A stretch of DNA of 51,454 nucleotides from contig NZ_PYWI01000028.1 of NCBI RefSeq assembly GCF_003049575.1, positions 1 to 51,454 on the forward strand. The letters run 5' to 3'. This DNA is from Lysinibacillus parviboronicapiens. Its GTDB lineage: Bacteria > Bacillota > Bacilli > Bacillales_A > Planococcaceae. The notes below the pieces were generated by a model that was not told the DNA's origin, searched no databases, and worked only from the letters and a program-made list of their open reading frames with translations. Every line of letters starts with the position of its first letter. Positions within the stretch are counted from its first letter, which is position 1. The position numbers and the translations under genes are program-made. Shown piece by piece: positions 1 to 8,429 of this stretch.

Positions 1-258
1 CGATATCAACAGGCCGTAAAAGGGAAAGGCATTATCATGAGCATGTCCCGTAAAGGTACGCCCGCTGATAATGCCCCAATTGAATCATTTCATTCTGCAT
101 TAAAGTCTGAAACATTTTACTTAGACAGTTTAAGGCGTACTACGACGGCAATCGTAGAACAAACTGTCAAAGACTATATAAAGTATTATAACTATATCCG
201 AATACAAGCGAAACTAAACAACCAGTCGCCGGTACAATATCGACAACTGGTTGGGTAA
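1..258 (+). CDS. IS3-family transposase (OrfB), C-terminal part, cut by window edge
   Basis: The reading frame is open from the first base, so the 5' part lies outside the window. The visible 85 codons are the end of an IS3-family (IS150-like) DDE transposase. They contain DNAPIESFHSALKSE, which carries the third catalytic acidic residue (the Glu), and end in the typical NNQSPVQYRQLV tail. Such enzymes cut and join IS ends together with OrfA. The internal ATG at 37 is not a real start. Whether the element is intact cannot be judged from here. Confidence 0.9.
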   Translation, partial: RYQQAVKGKGIIMSMSRKGTPADNAPIESFHSALKSETFYLDSLRRTTTAIVEQTVKDYIKYYNYIRIQAKLNNQSPVQYRQLVG

Positions 259-294
259 ATGCTTTTTTGATCTCTGTCTTATATACAGGGGTCA
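1..294 (+). mobile_element. Right end of an IS3-family insertion sequence
   Basis: After the transposase stop at 258 there are about 36 noncoding bases. IS3-family ends finish in CA, and a fitting terminus is the CA at 293-294, which read inward gives TGACCCCTGTATATAAGAC. The left end is outside the window, so the inverted repeat and target duplication cannot be confirmed and the boundary is inferred. It differs from the IS end at the right edge of the window. Confidence 0.5.
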
Positions 295-518
295 GTCCCT
301 AATTATCCATTCGCACTTTTTTTCAAGACGACTAGCTCATTGATTATATCATCAAATTTTCTGTGTAAAGCTATCGCCTTTCTTCTCTTAACATTTCAAT
401 TTAAATACCTCAATAAACATACAATTCCCCCCTATTCCATGGTCAATTTCATTTATATTTACGTTAACACTTGAAATGTTCTTCAAATTACTATATTTTA
501 GTATTAATCATTGCTAAT

Positions 519-533
519 TGAAAATGATAATCA
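519..533 (+). promoter_or_regulatory. Fur-box-like site before the ferredoxin-NADP reductase gene
   Basis: TGAAAATGATAATCA matches the Bacillus 7-1-7 Fur box TGATAATGATTATCA at 13 of 15 positions. It lies 30 bases before the start codon at 563. Iron repression of the reductase is inferred. The rest of 295-518 is AT-rich spacer between the IS end and this site, with no gene that I can recognise. Confidence 0.6.
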
Positions 534-562
534 ATGAGAATAAACAAATTAGGAGATATGCT

Positions 563-1615
563 ATGACAAACATATATGATGTAACAATAATTGGTGGCGG
601 CCCGAGTGGACTATATAGTGCTTTTTATGCAGGACTTCGTGATTTAAAAACTAAAATAATTGAATATAAGTCAGTACTTGGCGGAAAAATTCACGTCTAT
701 CCTGAAAAGTTAATTTGGGATATTGGTGCTTTACCAGCAACACCAGCCCAACAGGTAATTGATAATTTAGTTGAACAAGGTCTGACATTTGACCCTACTG
801 TGTGTTTAAATACAAAAGTTGATATCGTTTCGAAAGAAAATGATGTTTTTATCATTACAACGAGTACAGGCGAAAAACATTATTCAAAAAATGTCATTGT
901 CGCTGTCGGTGGAGGAATTATTAGTCCTATCAAGCTAGACTTAGAAGGTGCAGAAAAATTCGAAGTTTCCAATCTTCATTACACAATTCGTGGTATTGAG
1001 CGCTTCAAAGATAAATCTTTATTAATTTCAGGCGGTGGTAACTCTGCCGTTGACTGGGCATGTGATTTACTTGATATTGCAAAAGACATTACGATTATTT
1101 ACCGCGGAGAGGAAATTTCCGCCCATGAAGCACAAGTGAAAAAGTTACAAGCCTATGGCATTCCAATCATTACACAAACATCTATTAAAACACTGGTGGC
1201 CAACGAAGAAAAAACAAAAATTAAAAGAGTCATTATCGAAAACAAGGTGACAAACGAGACAGCGACTCTTGTTATAGATGAAGTGTTAATTAATCATGGT
1301 TATGATCGTGATCAATCCTTCTCATTCGATAATGCTATTGAGCCTAAACGTGATGAAATTCGCAATTACTTTTTACAAACGAATACGGGATGTCAAACAA
1401 CGATTGAGGGTTTATATGCAGTGGGCGATATCGCACAATATGATGGAAAAATCCATTTAATTGCTGGTGCTTTCCAAGATGCAGTTAATGCCGTAAATAG
1501 CATTAAACTAACGATAGAGCCAGATGCTGATAAAATGGCAACCGTTTCTTCGCATAACAACGTATTTGAGTCTAGAAACCGGGCAATTATTAATAATACA
1601 TTATTGAATGTTTAA
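563..1615 (+). CDS. Ferredoxin/flavodoxin-NADP+ reductase, TrxB-like type (YcgT/YumC family)
   Basis: A flavoprotein of 350 aa predicted to pass electrons between NADPH and ferredoxin or flavodoxin in the cytosol. The FAD-binding GGGPSG is at residues 11-16, a second Rossmann motif GGGNSAVDWACD is mid-protein, and the C-terminal FAD contact AVGDIAQYDGK is present. The redox CxxC of true thioredoxin reductases is missing, which points to the ferredoxin reductase branch. The ATG at 563 follows AGGAG with 7-base spacing, so an upstream in-frame TTG at 518, which overlaps the Fur-like box, is rejected. The Fur-like box suggests iron control; in B. subtilis the paralogue ycgT belongs to the Fur regulon. 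Reduction of iron released from siderophores is a possible role but is inference. A terminator follows. Confidence 0.85.
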   Translation: MTNIYDVTIIGGGPSGLYSAFYAGLRDLKTKIIEYKSVLGGKIHVYPEKLIWDIGALPATPAQQVIDNLVEQGLTFDPTVCLNTKVDIVSKENDVFIITTSTGEKHYSKNVIVAVGGGIISPIKLDLEGAEKFEVSNLHYTIRGIERFKDKSLLISGGGNSAVDWACDLLDIAKDITIIYRGEEISAHEAQVKKLQAYGIPIITQTSIKTLVANEEKTKIKRVIIENKVTNETATLVIDEVLINHGYDRDQSFSFDNAIEPKRDEIRNYFLQTNTGCQTTIEGLYAVGDIAQYDGKIHLIAGAFQDAVNAVNSIKLTIEPDADKMATVSSHNNVFESRNRAIINNTLLNV

Positions 1616-1630
1616 TTTTCGAACTAACAA

Positions 1631-1668
1631 AATGGCAGCTTGAGCTATAACTAAAGCTGCCATTTTTA
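1631..1668 (+). terminator. Intrinsic terminator, probably bidirectional
   Basis: An 11-bp stem AATGGCAGCTT / AAGCTGCCATT with a 12-base loop is followed by a T-rich run on the + strand and flanked by A-rich sequence on the other side. It ends the reductase gene and can also serve the convergent LysR gene. Confidence 0.85.
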
Positions 1669-1697
1669 TTTGGTTCATTTACTATTACCCGTAAACT

Positions 1698-2585
1698 TTA
1701 AAGTTCCTGATACCTGTCTATGGCAATGTCTATAAAATCAGCAAGATATGGGGGTATATGTTTATCCTTATGCCAAGCAATATCGGTATAAATCGCAGCT
1801 AACTTTAATGTTGAGGGCACTTCCTTTAAGCGCTCATTCGCTAATTCCTTCGCCACCACCATTCTCGGTAAAAATGTGAGTCCTAAGCCTGCCATCACAC
1901 ATTGCTTGATGGCCTCAATACTAGCAAATTCAATCATTTGTGCTGGATAGACGCCTTCTTGTTGTAAGTGCATTTCCAATTGATTTCGGTAAGAACAGCC
2001 ATTTTCCGTTAACAGCAACGTTTCATTTGAACATTGCTGTACTGATAATGGACCTTGCTGTAATATTGCCGACGGGGCACTAACAAATACTAATTGCTCT
2101 TGTGTGAGACGTTCTCGGTGTAGCATAGGTGTTTCTTTAAACGTATCGGTAATAAAAGCCACATCTAGGTTCCCTGACTGCAATAAATCTTTGGCAATTT
2201 CTGTTGTATGCACAGGTTTAAAAATGATTTTCACTTGTGGATGGCATTGCTGAAATAATTGTAAAATGCTTGGTAGGCGATATACACATTGACTTTCCTG
2301 TGCGCCAATCGTTAATACGGCATGTGCCTGTTCGCTGGACAATACTCTTTTCATTTCGGTATCTAGCTCCAACATTTTTTGGGCATACTGTTGTAGCCTG
2401 CTCCCCTCTTCTGTCAGTGTAATCCGTTTACCAAGACGCTCAAATAACACTGTAGCAAGCTCTTCTTCTAAAGATTTAATCTGAGCAGTAATACTTGACT
2501 GCGCGTAACCTAATTGCTGAGCTGTTTGGGTAAAGCTTAAAGTTTTGGAAGCGGTTAGGAAGGTTTGTAACTGTTTAAGATCCAT
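1698..2585 (-). CDS. LysR-family transcriptional regulator
   Basis: A 295-aa regulator with the standard layout: an N-terminal winged helix-turn-helix (residues about 1-60, with FTQTAQQLGYAQSSITAQI as the recognition region) and a periplasmic-binding-protein-like effector domain after residue 90. The ATG at 2585 follows AGAGG with suitable spacing; a GTG three codons upstream overlaps the ribosome binding site and is less likely. The gene is transcribed away from the flavin reductase gene at 2700, and the 114-base space between them holds a palindrome typical of a LysR site. The usual reading of this arrangement is that it regulates the neighbour and itself. The effector is unknown. Confidence 0.9.
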   Translation of the reverse strand: MDLKQLQTFLTASKTLSFTQTAQQLGYAQSSITAQIKSLEEELATVLFERLGKRITLTEEGSRLQQYAQKMLELDTEMKRVLSSEQAHAVLTIGAQESQCVYRLPSILQLFQQCHPQVKIIFKPVHTTEIAKDLLQSGNLDVAFITDTFKETPMLHRERLTQEQLVFVSAPSAILQQGPLSVQQCSNETLLLTENGCSYRNQLEMHLQQEGVYPAQMIEFASIEAIKQCVMAGLGLTFLPRMVVAKELANERLKEVPSTLKLAAIYTDIAWHKDKHIPPYLADFIDIAIDRYQEL

Positions 2586-2608
2586 CGCTTTCACCTCTTA
2601 ATCGTTTT

Positions 2609-2629
2609 TTTCGATCCATTCCATCGAAA
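2609..2629. promoter_or_regulatory. Palindromic operator candidate between lysR and the flavin reductase gene
   Basis: Arms TTTCGAT and ATCGAAA are separated by a 7-base spacer, which fits the T-N11-A LysR box. A related half-site, TCGATAG, follows about 20 bases later, as in two-site LysR promoters. Function is inferred from position and symmetry. Confidence 0.5.
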
Positions 2630-2699
2630 TATTCAGCTTTCTCGATAGCAAAAGGAAGTATACACTATTTGTAATGTGAAATATAGAGGAGGAAAAAAT

Positions 2700-3257
2700 A
2701 TGAACATCACTGCTTTTATCGGTAGCTCAAGACAACACAGCAATAGTGAGTTACTTGCCGACTATGTATTAGAGGGCGTCCCTCATCAAAAGTTAATAAT
2801 AAAGGATTTAAACATTCAACCAATACATGATTTACGTCATGATGCACAAGGTTTTCAATTTGTGGATGATGATTACGATCAAATCATTCATGCCCTTTTG
2901 ACAAGTGACATCGTGGTCTTTGCGACACCGATTTATTGGTATAGCATGTCTGGTATCATGAAAAATATGGTAGATCGCCTGAGTCACGCAATCCGAGATG
3001 AACGCTTTCCGCAGTTAAAAGAAAAATTATTGACAACAGAAGCGATAGTACTCGCAGTTGGGGGCGATGAGCCAAAAATTAAGGGATTGCCTCTGATTCA
3101 ACAATTTCAATACATTTTCAACTTTTTAAACATGCCCTTCTCTTCTTATATACTTGGAGAGGCAAACAAGCCTGGTGACATTGCTAATGATGAGCAGGCT
3201 GTTGCACAAGCAGCACTTTTAAATAAGCAACTAAAAACCATGATAAGCACGCTTTGA
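2700..3257 (+). CDS. NADPH-dependent FMN reductase-like flavoprotein
   Basis: A 185-aa protein with a flavodoxin-like fold of the NADPH-dependent FMN reductase / NAD(P)H oxidoreductase family. It begins with a beta strand and phosphate-binding loop (FIGSSRQHSNSE, residues about 5-16). ATPIYWYSMSGIMKNMVDR near residue 80 is the conserved flavin/dimer segment of the family. The ATG at 2700 has a strong GAGGAGG site. It sits opposite a LysR gene that probably controls it. Likely roles are reduction of flavins, quinones or other electrophiles; the substrate cannot be told. There is no neighbouring flavin monooxygenase gene that would suggest a two-component system. Confidence 0.8.
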   Translation: MNITAFIGSSRQHSNSELLADYVLEGVPHQKLIIKDLNIQPIHDLRHDAQGFQFVDDDYDQIIHALLTSDIVVFATPIYWYSMSGIMKNMVDRLSHAIRDERFPQLKEKLLTTEAIVLAVGGDEPKIKGLPLIQQFQYIFNFLNMPFSSYILGEANKPGDIANDEQAVAQAALLNKQLKTMISTL

Positions 3258-3669
3258 ATGAAACTAGTCAAATAAGAACTTCTATAGAAATATTATCTGC
3301 CCGATTTTATCTCTGCATCATCGAATCATTGCTTTCTCGGTCAGTTTCTATATAATTATTCTAGTGAGTAAATTTTGATATAGATTTTTCCATATTAATT
3401 TATAAGAATGATGTTTTATCATGAATCATCGTATAGGATAGATTATCTCCGCCGGTAGCAGTGGGAGAGCATTATCGACGTGCAATTTCACCAATTGAAC
3501 CGTCAAGAACCGGCGGCATCTACAGTTGCGCCGATAGAATACCAATTGTCACTTATATTTCTTTAATATCGGTTCTATTTTGAAGTGAATTGGCTCATTA
3601 TAAATAAAGAACGAAATAAAGGCGCATTCTGTTACAAGGCATTATGTCCGTTACAACAAAGGAGCACAT
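3258..3669 (+). other. 412-bp spacer with a candidate structured RNA at about 3440-3600
   Basis: No gene is visible. The centre is unusually GC-rich and can fold. CCGCCGGT (3449-3456) pairs perfectly with ACCGGCGG (3509-3516). Inside it, GACG (3477-3480) pairs with CGTC (3501-3504) and encloses a CAATT/AATTG hairpin. Downstream, CCGATA near 3531 can pair with TATCGG near 3580. I could not match it to glycine, FMN, TPP, SAM, lysine, purine, M-box, c-di-GMP or ydaO RNAs. It could be a cis-acting leader of the HEAT-repeat gene at 3670 or a separate small RNA. Confidence 0.35.
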
Positions 3670-4095
3670 ATGAAAATGCAAACTGAGTTACCCGAAAACT
3701 ACCAAGATTTAAAAAAGGCTGCCAACTATACTTCGAGCTGGCGTGAGCGCTTGGCTGCTGTGCAGACACTAAGTAGCTTCAAACATGAAAGTGTCATTGA
3801 CTTACTACACAATCGTGTAAAGGCAGATACAGTGTTCGCTGTACAGCAAGCGGCCTATGAAGCATTAACGAACTTTGGTGAGGATGTACCAACACCTACC
3901 CGCCGTAAATTCGAGCTTATCAAAGGTGCCGAAAAAGTATTTGTACGTGTCAAGAAAAGCTTACCTGCAGACCATTCGTTCTCAGACTTCGCGGATAAGT
4001 TAAAGCGTACACGCCTTGATGTCTACGATGCCTATGAAGGTGATCAAGGTGAAAACTTCCTACCATGGCTAGAAGCGAAATGGCAAACTATCTAA
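3670..4095 (+). CDS. HEAT-repeat-like helical protein
   Basis: A 141-aa protein, cytosolic by sequence (no signal peptide or membrane segment). Residues about 20-70 read as two HEAT-type helical pairs (SWRERLAAVQTLSSF, then VIDLLHNRVKADTVFAVQQAAYEAL), the kind used for protein-protein contacts. The C-terminal half is charged and carries no motif that I recognise. The start ATG follows AAAGGAG with good spacing. It appears to be a single-gene unit, ended by the terminator at 4123. Partner and role are unknown. Confidence 0.7.
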   Translation: MKMQTELPENYQDLKKAANYTSSWRERLAAVQTLSSFKHESVIDLLHNRVKADTVFAVQQAAYEALTNFGEDVPTPTRRKFELIKGAEKVFVRVKKSLPADHSFSDFADKLKRTRLDVYDAYEGDQGENFLPWLEAKWQTI

Positions 4096-4122
4096 GTAAG
4101 GAAATAAAGTACACATAAGGTT

Positions 4123-4172
4123 AAAAAAACCAGCAATTAGTACGATTTACTCGTAAATTGCTGGTTTTTTAT
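4123..4172. terminator. Bidirectional intrinsic terminator
   Basis: A stem of AACCAGCAATT pairing with AATTGCTGGTT is flanked by A6 and T6 runs. It lies between two convergent genes (ends at 4095 and 4183) and fits termination in both directions. Confidence 0.9.
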
Positions 4173-4182
4173 ATGCTTACAA

Positions 4183-5091
4183 TTATTTTTTTCGTTTCCA
4201 CAACACAATGCCAATAATAACGGCTAATAAAGCAACAATGGCAACAATCCATACTGTGCTTGAGTTTGAGGCAGTTGTGTCAGCCGTTTCACTTGCTTGC
4301 TGTTGATCTCTTGGTGTTGCGTTTGTAACTTGTTCTTGCTTTTCATCTGTCGCTGCCTGTGCAGTTGTGGCAAGTTGAATGTATTGTAACGTAGGCGCCG
4401 ACGTATTCGTTGACTGTGTTTCATGACCATCATGATGATGACCAGCACTCGTCGTCAAAATGGATTTTTCTAATTCTTGACCCACCCAGCTTTTTGCCTC
4501 GGTAGCATCTGCAAAAATCCGGGGATGACCAGAAAGCATATATGTTTTACCATCAATTACTAGTCCTGTTTCATCACCTGTTACAACATCGTCAATCGTA
4601 CCTGTTGGGCCGTATGTAAATCCACCCATCTGAAGCAGTGTGTGCCCTCCCATATCAACATCTATGTTGTCAGTTAAAAAGCCAATATACTGTTCTTTCG
4701 TTAACGTTGCATCTGGTTTTTCAATGTCTAGTTTATTATGAAATAATGCCGTGTTGATTTCCTTGTAGGTAATATCTCCTTCTAGTGAAGATACATATTC
4801 CTCATTTTTGGCGGCTTGAGCCAATTCATCAACTGTTGCTCCTTCTAGTCCGAAGAAAGCGCCTACCCAGCCAGCAAAATCCTTGCGTGATAAATTTTCA
4901 CTAGGGTTTAATGCCATATCTGCCCCATTATAGCCAATAAGTCCAGTACTATGGAGAACCATAATTTCCTGTAAATCTGGCGTTGTTGCAGGAACATCTG
5001 TATAAAGCATACTTTTATCCATAGTATGCGCATAGGCCGTTGGCGCAAGAAGTAGCGTACTCATCAGCATCATTAATATATATTTTCTCAA
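4183..5091 (-). CDS. Exported SLH-domain protein with His-rich linker and C-terminal membrane anchor
   Basis: A 302-aa protein, starting at a TTG preceded by GGAAGGTGG. An N-terminal signal peptide ending near TAYAHT is followed by an S-layer-homology-like region (residues about 30-85, DVPATTPDLQEIMVLHSTGL). A middle region of unknown fold contains GGFTYGPTGTIDDVVTGDE, and a linker is rich in His, Ser, Thr and Gln (GHHHDGHE). A C-terminal hydrophobic helix is followed by WKRKK, which would anchor it with most of the chain outside. SLH modules usually bind pyruvylated wall polymer, so an SLH module plus a membrane anchor is a little unusual. The His cluster could bind metal. Function unknown. 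Confidence 0.75.
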   Translation of the reverse strand: MRKYILMMLMSTLLLAPTAYAHTMDKSMLYTDVPATTPDLQEIMVLHSTGLIGYNGADMALNPSENLSRKDFAGWVGAFFGLEGATVDELAQAAKNEEYVSSLEGDITYKEINTALFHNKLDIEKPDATLTKEQYIGFLTDNIDVDMGGHTLLQMGGFTYGPTGTIDDVVTGDETGLVIDGKTYMLSGHPRIFADATEAKSWVGQELEKSILTTSAGHHHDGHETQSTNTSAPTLQYIQLATTAQAATDEKQEQVTNATPRDQQQASETADTTASNSSTVWIVAIVALLAVIIGIVLWKRKK

Positions 5092-5170
5092 AATTATCCC
5101 ACCTTCCAATGCAATAGTATACATTCTAAATGTGTTGGAAGTATGAAATACGGTACGTTAATGTCACTGG

Positions 5171-6853
5171 CTATAATTTAAATTTACTGATTTGATCGTT
5201 TAAATTTTCTGCCATTTCTGCCAAATTGACAGAACTATTTTTAATTTCATCCATCGAGCTTGCTGCTTGTTCAATCGTTGCAGATGTTTCTTGTATGCCT
5301 GCAGCAGATTGTTCGGAAACGGCAGCGATTTCATCGACAGATTTATTGATATTGAGTGTATTTTGGGCGACTTCTTCTAATCTTGAGGACATCGTGACAA
5401 TGCTCGTTGACATGGCATAAACTGCTTCTGCTATATGATTAAATGTTTCATTTGTAGAAGCGATTTGAGTGGTACCCTTTTCCACCTCACCGTATCCAGT
5501 TTCGAGTGATGCTGTAACAATCACCGAATCGTGTTGAATTTTCTGAACGATGCTGGTAATGTCATCAACAGATACAGATACTTGTTCTGCCAGTTTACGT
5601 ACTTCATCTGCAACAACAGCGAAGCCTTTACCATGCTCACCAGCACGTGCTGCTTCAATGGCCGCGTTGAGTGCCAATAAGTTCGTTTGATCTGCAATAG
5701 CATGAATGACTGCCACTATTTTAGAGATTTCTTGGGTTTGTTTACTCAAATTATCTACTTTATGAACCGCTTCTTTAACAATATGATCTATCGTTTTCAT
5801 TTGTTGTGTGGAAGCTGCCATTAACCCCTTGCCCTCTTCGGTTAAGTGCATCACTTCTTGTGAATATTGATTGACATCCTTACTACTCATATTTACATCA
5901 GTGACCTGAGTAGTGAATTCTGTCATGGTTGTAGCCACATCCGAAGCATTACTTGCCTGAATTTCAGTACCACTCGCAATTTCTGCTATTGTGTCGACAA
6001 TTTGCTCCGTCCCCACCTTTACTTCTGTAGCAGATTGCATCAATTCCTCACTATGTGTTGCTACATGGTTTGACACTGTTTGAATATGCTTTAACAAGCG
6101 GTTCAAAATTTCTGACATCTTATTTGTCGCTGTTGTTAGCTGGCCAAGCTCATCACTCGCTTTTGCATCAAGGGCTGGCTCACTTAAGTCGCCTTCAGTT
6201 ATGCGCTGCATACGCTCTGTCAGGATGATAATTGGTTTAGAAATCCTTCTGGCACTGATTAAGGCCGTAAATATCGCAATGACAACGATAGCGATACCAA
6301 CAATAACGCTTGTGATTTGCTTACTTTCGCCAGCCGCAATCATATCGGAGCCAACAGCATTAATAGATTGTTTACGTTGTTCTGCCAAGCCTTCATAGCC
6401 CTCACGAATTTCAGTCGCTTTCGCATCCATCGCAGCTAAATTTTTCGTTGCCAGCTCGACATTGCCCTGATCATATGTATCGAAAACATCTTTTTGTACA
6501 TAGCTACTCCATTCTTTCGCCATATCCGAAAACTTCTGAAATTCAGTTGAATGGGAAATCGCTAAACGTTTCTTCTCATTGTCAAGTGCACGTTCCACGT
6601 TATGTGTATAAATATCTTTATATTTTTCTTCTCCAGATAATACATAACCCCTAGCAGCTGCAATTCTTACTGCAATTGTGGAGGCTAGTTCATAATCTGT
6701 AATTAATAATTGTAATTCTTCATCAACAATTTGTTCTGTTGCGGTGTTATTTTGAGTAATTGCTAAGACATTGTAAGCAATATATACAACAATGACTGCC
6801 ACTACAATAGTGAATGCAAAAATGATTCTCGTGCTAATAGACTTAAAATTCAT
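5171..6853 (-). CDS. Methyl-accepting chemotaxis protein
   Basis: A 560-aa transmembrane receptor. TM1 is at residues about 10-30, an extracellular four-helix-bundle sensor spans about 31-180, TM2 about 182-202 ([19 protein letters not shown]), then HAMP ([15 protein letters not shown] onward), and a long coiled-coil signalling domain to the end. The hairpin tip that contacts CheA/CheW is intact ([20 protein letters not shown], then [13 protein letters not shown]). The ATG follows AAGGGGA. The ligand cannot be inferred. No che genes are in the window, so it feeds a remote chemotaxis system. It is monocistronic by spacing. Confidence 0.95.
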   Translation of the reverse strand: MNFKSISTRIIFAFTIVVAVIVVYIAYNVLAITQNNTATEQIVDEELQLLITDYELASTIAVRIAAARGYVLSGEEKYKDIYTHNVERALDNEKKRLAISHSTEFQKFSDMAKEWSSYVQKDVFDTYDQGNVELATKNLAAMDAKATEIREGYEGLAEQRKQSINAVGSDMIAAGESKQITSVIVGIAIVVIAIFTALISARRISKPIIILTERMQRITEGDLSEPALDAKASDELGQLTTATNKMSEILNRLLKHIQTVSNHVATHSEELMQSATEVKVGTEQIVDTIAEIASGTEIQASNASDVATTMTEFTTQVTDVNMSSKDVNQYSQEVMHLTEEGKGLMAASTQQMKTIDHIVKEAVHKVDNLSKQTQEISKIVAVIHAIADQTNLLALNAAIEAARAGEHGKGFAVVADEVRKLAEQVSVSVDDITSIVQKIQHDSVIVTASLETGYGEVEKGTTQIASTNETFNHIAEAVYAMSTSIVTMSSRLEEVAQNTLNINKSVDEIAAVSEQSAAGIQETSATIEQAASSMDEIKNSSVNLAEMAENLNDQISKFKL

Positions 6854-7444
6854 TATTAAATTTCCCCTTATTTTTCCTTATATAGTTGAATTACTGCTTC
6901 TAAATCTACCTAAACTTTGTATCAGACCAAACATCAAAAAATCATTATTTAACGATATCAATCAGCACTCTTCATACTTCATAAACCATAATTAGCAAAA
7001 AATTTTAACTATATTGTACAATATTAGTAATTTACCACTTATAAAACTATTTAGGATGGTTTTAAAATTTAATCTATATTTAGATTAATAATTAAGTGAT
7101 TTTTGTGTGTTTATAAGCTTTTTTTGATTTTAGTGCCATTGATTTATGGAGCATCGTGCAAAGTATCTGTCACAGGTGTCAAAAGAAATTTTTAAACAAC
7201 GGAAAATAGGCAGGGTAATACCAAATAAAAAGTTTTAGTACCATACTTTTAGAACTACGTGCTTTTTGCAAAAGTCTTAAATTATTTACTAGAATACGAT
7301 TGCGAAAGAAAAAAAACATACCAAGCCTTCCATGTTTACACCATAAAAAATCTCCAATTCCGTCTATATAACGGAATTGGAGATTTTTAGCTTAAATAGC
7401 GGAAAGCGTTTTGACTTGTTGAATAGCGCAACTGCTATGTGAAA
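6854..7444. other. 591-bp AT-rich spacer upstream of the chemotaxis gene
   Basis: I see no convincing coding sequence. A perfect 14-bp palindrome ATATTGTACAATAT (7011-7024) lies in the region that should hold the chemotaxis gene promoter and could be an operator. The right end holds the terminator at 7345-7388. The middle shows no recognised RNA. Confidence 0.5.
7345..7388 (-). terminator. Strong intrinsic terminator
   Basis: AAAATCTCCAATTCCGT pairs perfectly with ACGGAATTGGAGATTTT (17 bp, 6-base loop), with A/T runs on both sides. It ends the gene at 7445-7882 on the minus strand and could act on the + strand as well. Confidence 0.9.
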
Positions 7445-7882
7445 TTAATCCCAATAATTAAACATAACATCCCCTAATGTCTCACTTTTAAAATAGGCTG
7501 CGTAGAGCCATTCCACATCCGATAAGCTATGAAGTTCCTTATCTCGTGTAAGCAAACTGTTCAATACTTCAGCCTCTAGGCATTTGCGCATTGGAAAGTA
7601 TTTGTGTAAGTTAGGTTTTGTTAAAAATCGAAAAGTCAGTTCTTTATCACTCATAGCAAACGCCACATATGGCATAAGTTGATGATGAAGAATTGTCAAT
7701 TGCTCATTGTCTAACTGAATGTCTGCCTGCATATACACAGCACGGGGATCATCCATAAATTGTAAAAGCTTAGAACGTGGTTCACTCGTTACAAGATGAT
7801 AGACCATAGATTGAAATGACCGCATCTCCTGTTCAATCAAATGCTCTGCATCAAAGCCTGTTATCCCTTTTGTTAAACGCAA
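7445..7882 (-). CDS. Protein of unknown function
   Basis: A 145-aa protein that I do not recognise. It starts at a TTG directly behind GGGGTGG, which supports expression. There is no signal peptide or membrane helix. It is rich in hydrophobic, acidic and His residues and probably mixed alpha/beta, with a C-terminal LGDVMFNYWD. A strong terminator follows. Base use is like that of the neighbours. No context suggests a function. Confidence 0.6.
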   Translation of the reverse strand: MRLTKGITGFDAEHLIEQEMRSFQSMVYHLVTSEPRSKLLQFMDDPRAVYMQADIQLDNEQLTILHHQLMPYVAFAMSDKELTFRFLTKPNLHKYFPMRKCLEAEVLNSLLTRDKELHSLSDVEWLYAAYFKSETLGDVMFNYWD

Positions 7883-7988
7883 CTAACCACCCCTTTATTT
7901 CTTTCTTTATATGTCTTTCGCTGTCATGCTGGCATAGTCCTGCAATTTCCTCGACATCTATCGTTGTATAGTTGTCTAGTAGAGTCTA

Positions 7989-8302
7989 GTCGTTGGTGTT
8001 TTTGTAATCTTAATCGCCGCGACTTGTTTAGGCGTGTTGCAAACATTGCTTCACTCTGTTTATGCAAAACGGGGGACTATGCGATTCAGCGACTAATCGG
8101 TCTGTCACCCAATGGATTAATGAAGTTGATTTTAACGCAAGTACTGTCTTTTGTGCTTTATGGACTGACTGTTGGCATATTCCTCGGTCTCCTCTTAACA
8201 AGGATGATGGCCGTTATTGACGAGGGCGCACCAATGGTTTATGACTTCTTCACATTACAAGGATACTGGATCAGTCGCCAAAAATTAAAAAAGAAATTGT
8301 AG
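7989..8302 (+). pseudogene. Remnant of an FtsX-like ABC transporter permease
   Basis: Two overlapping frames together give the C-terminal membrane part of an FtsX/MacB-type permease. The first reads VFVILIAATCLGVLQTLLHS and on to AKRG. The second continues DYAIQRLIGLSPNGLMKLIL and then hydrophobic FVLYGLTVGIFLGLLLTRMM. The switch is at a run of five G near 8073, where one missing G would explain it. The N-terminal two-thirds of such a permease and its ATPase are absent, and no ribosome binding site or start is seen. This is a decayed fragment, not a working gene. Confidence 0.65.
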
Positions 8303-8315
8303 ATATGTAAGCATG

Positions 8316-8342
8316 AGGCCCTCTAAAATGAGGGTCTTTTTT
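8316..8342 (+). terminator. Intrinsic terminator after the permease remnant
   Basis: GGCCCTC pairs with GAGGGTC (one G-T pair) around a 6-base loop and is followed by T6. It is a leftover of the original transcription unit. Confidence 0.8.
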
Positions 8343-8429
8343 AGTGATCGAACACGTTTAAATGTATCGCTGCAATTTCGCTACTTGTCCCCTAACTTCT
8401 AAAATTCATCGCCCAAAATCTACAATTTA

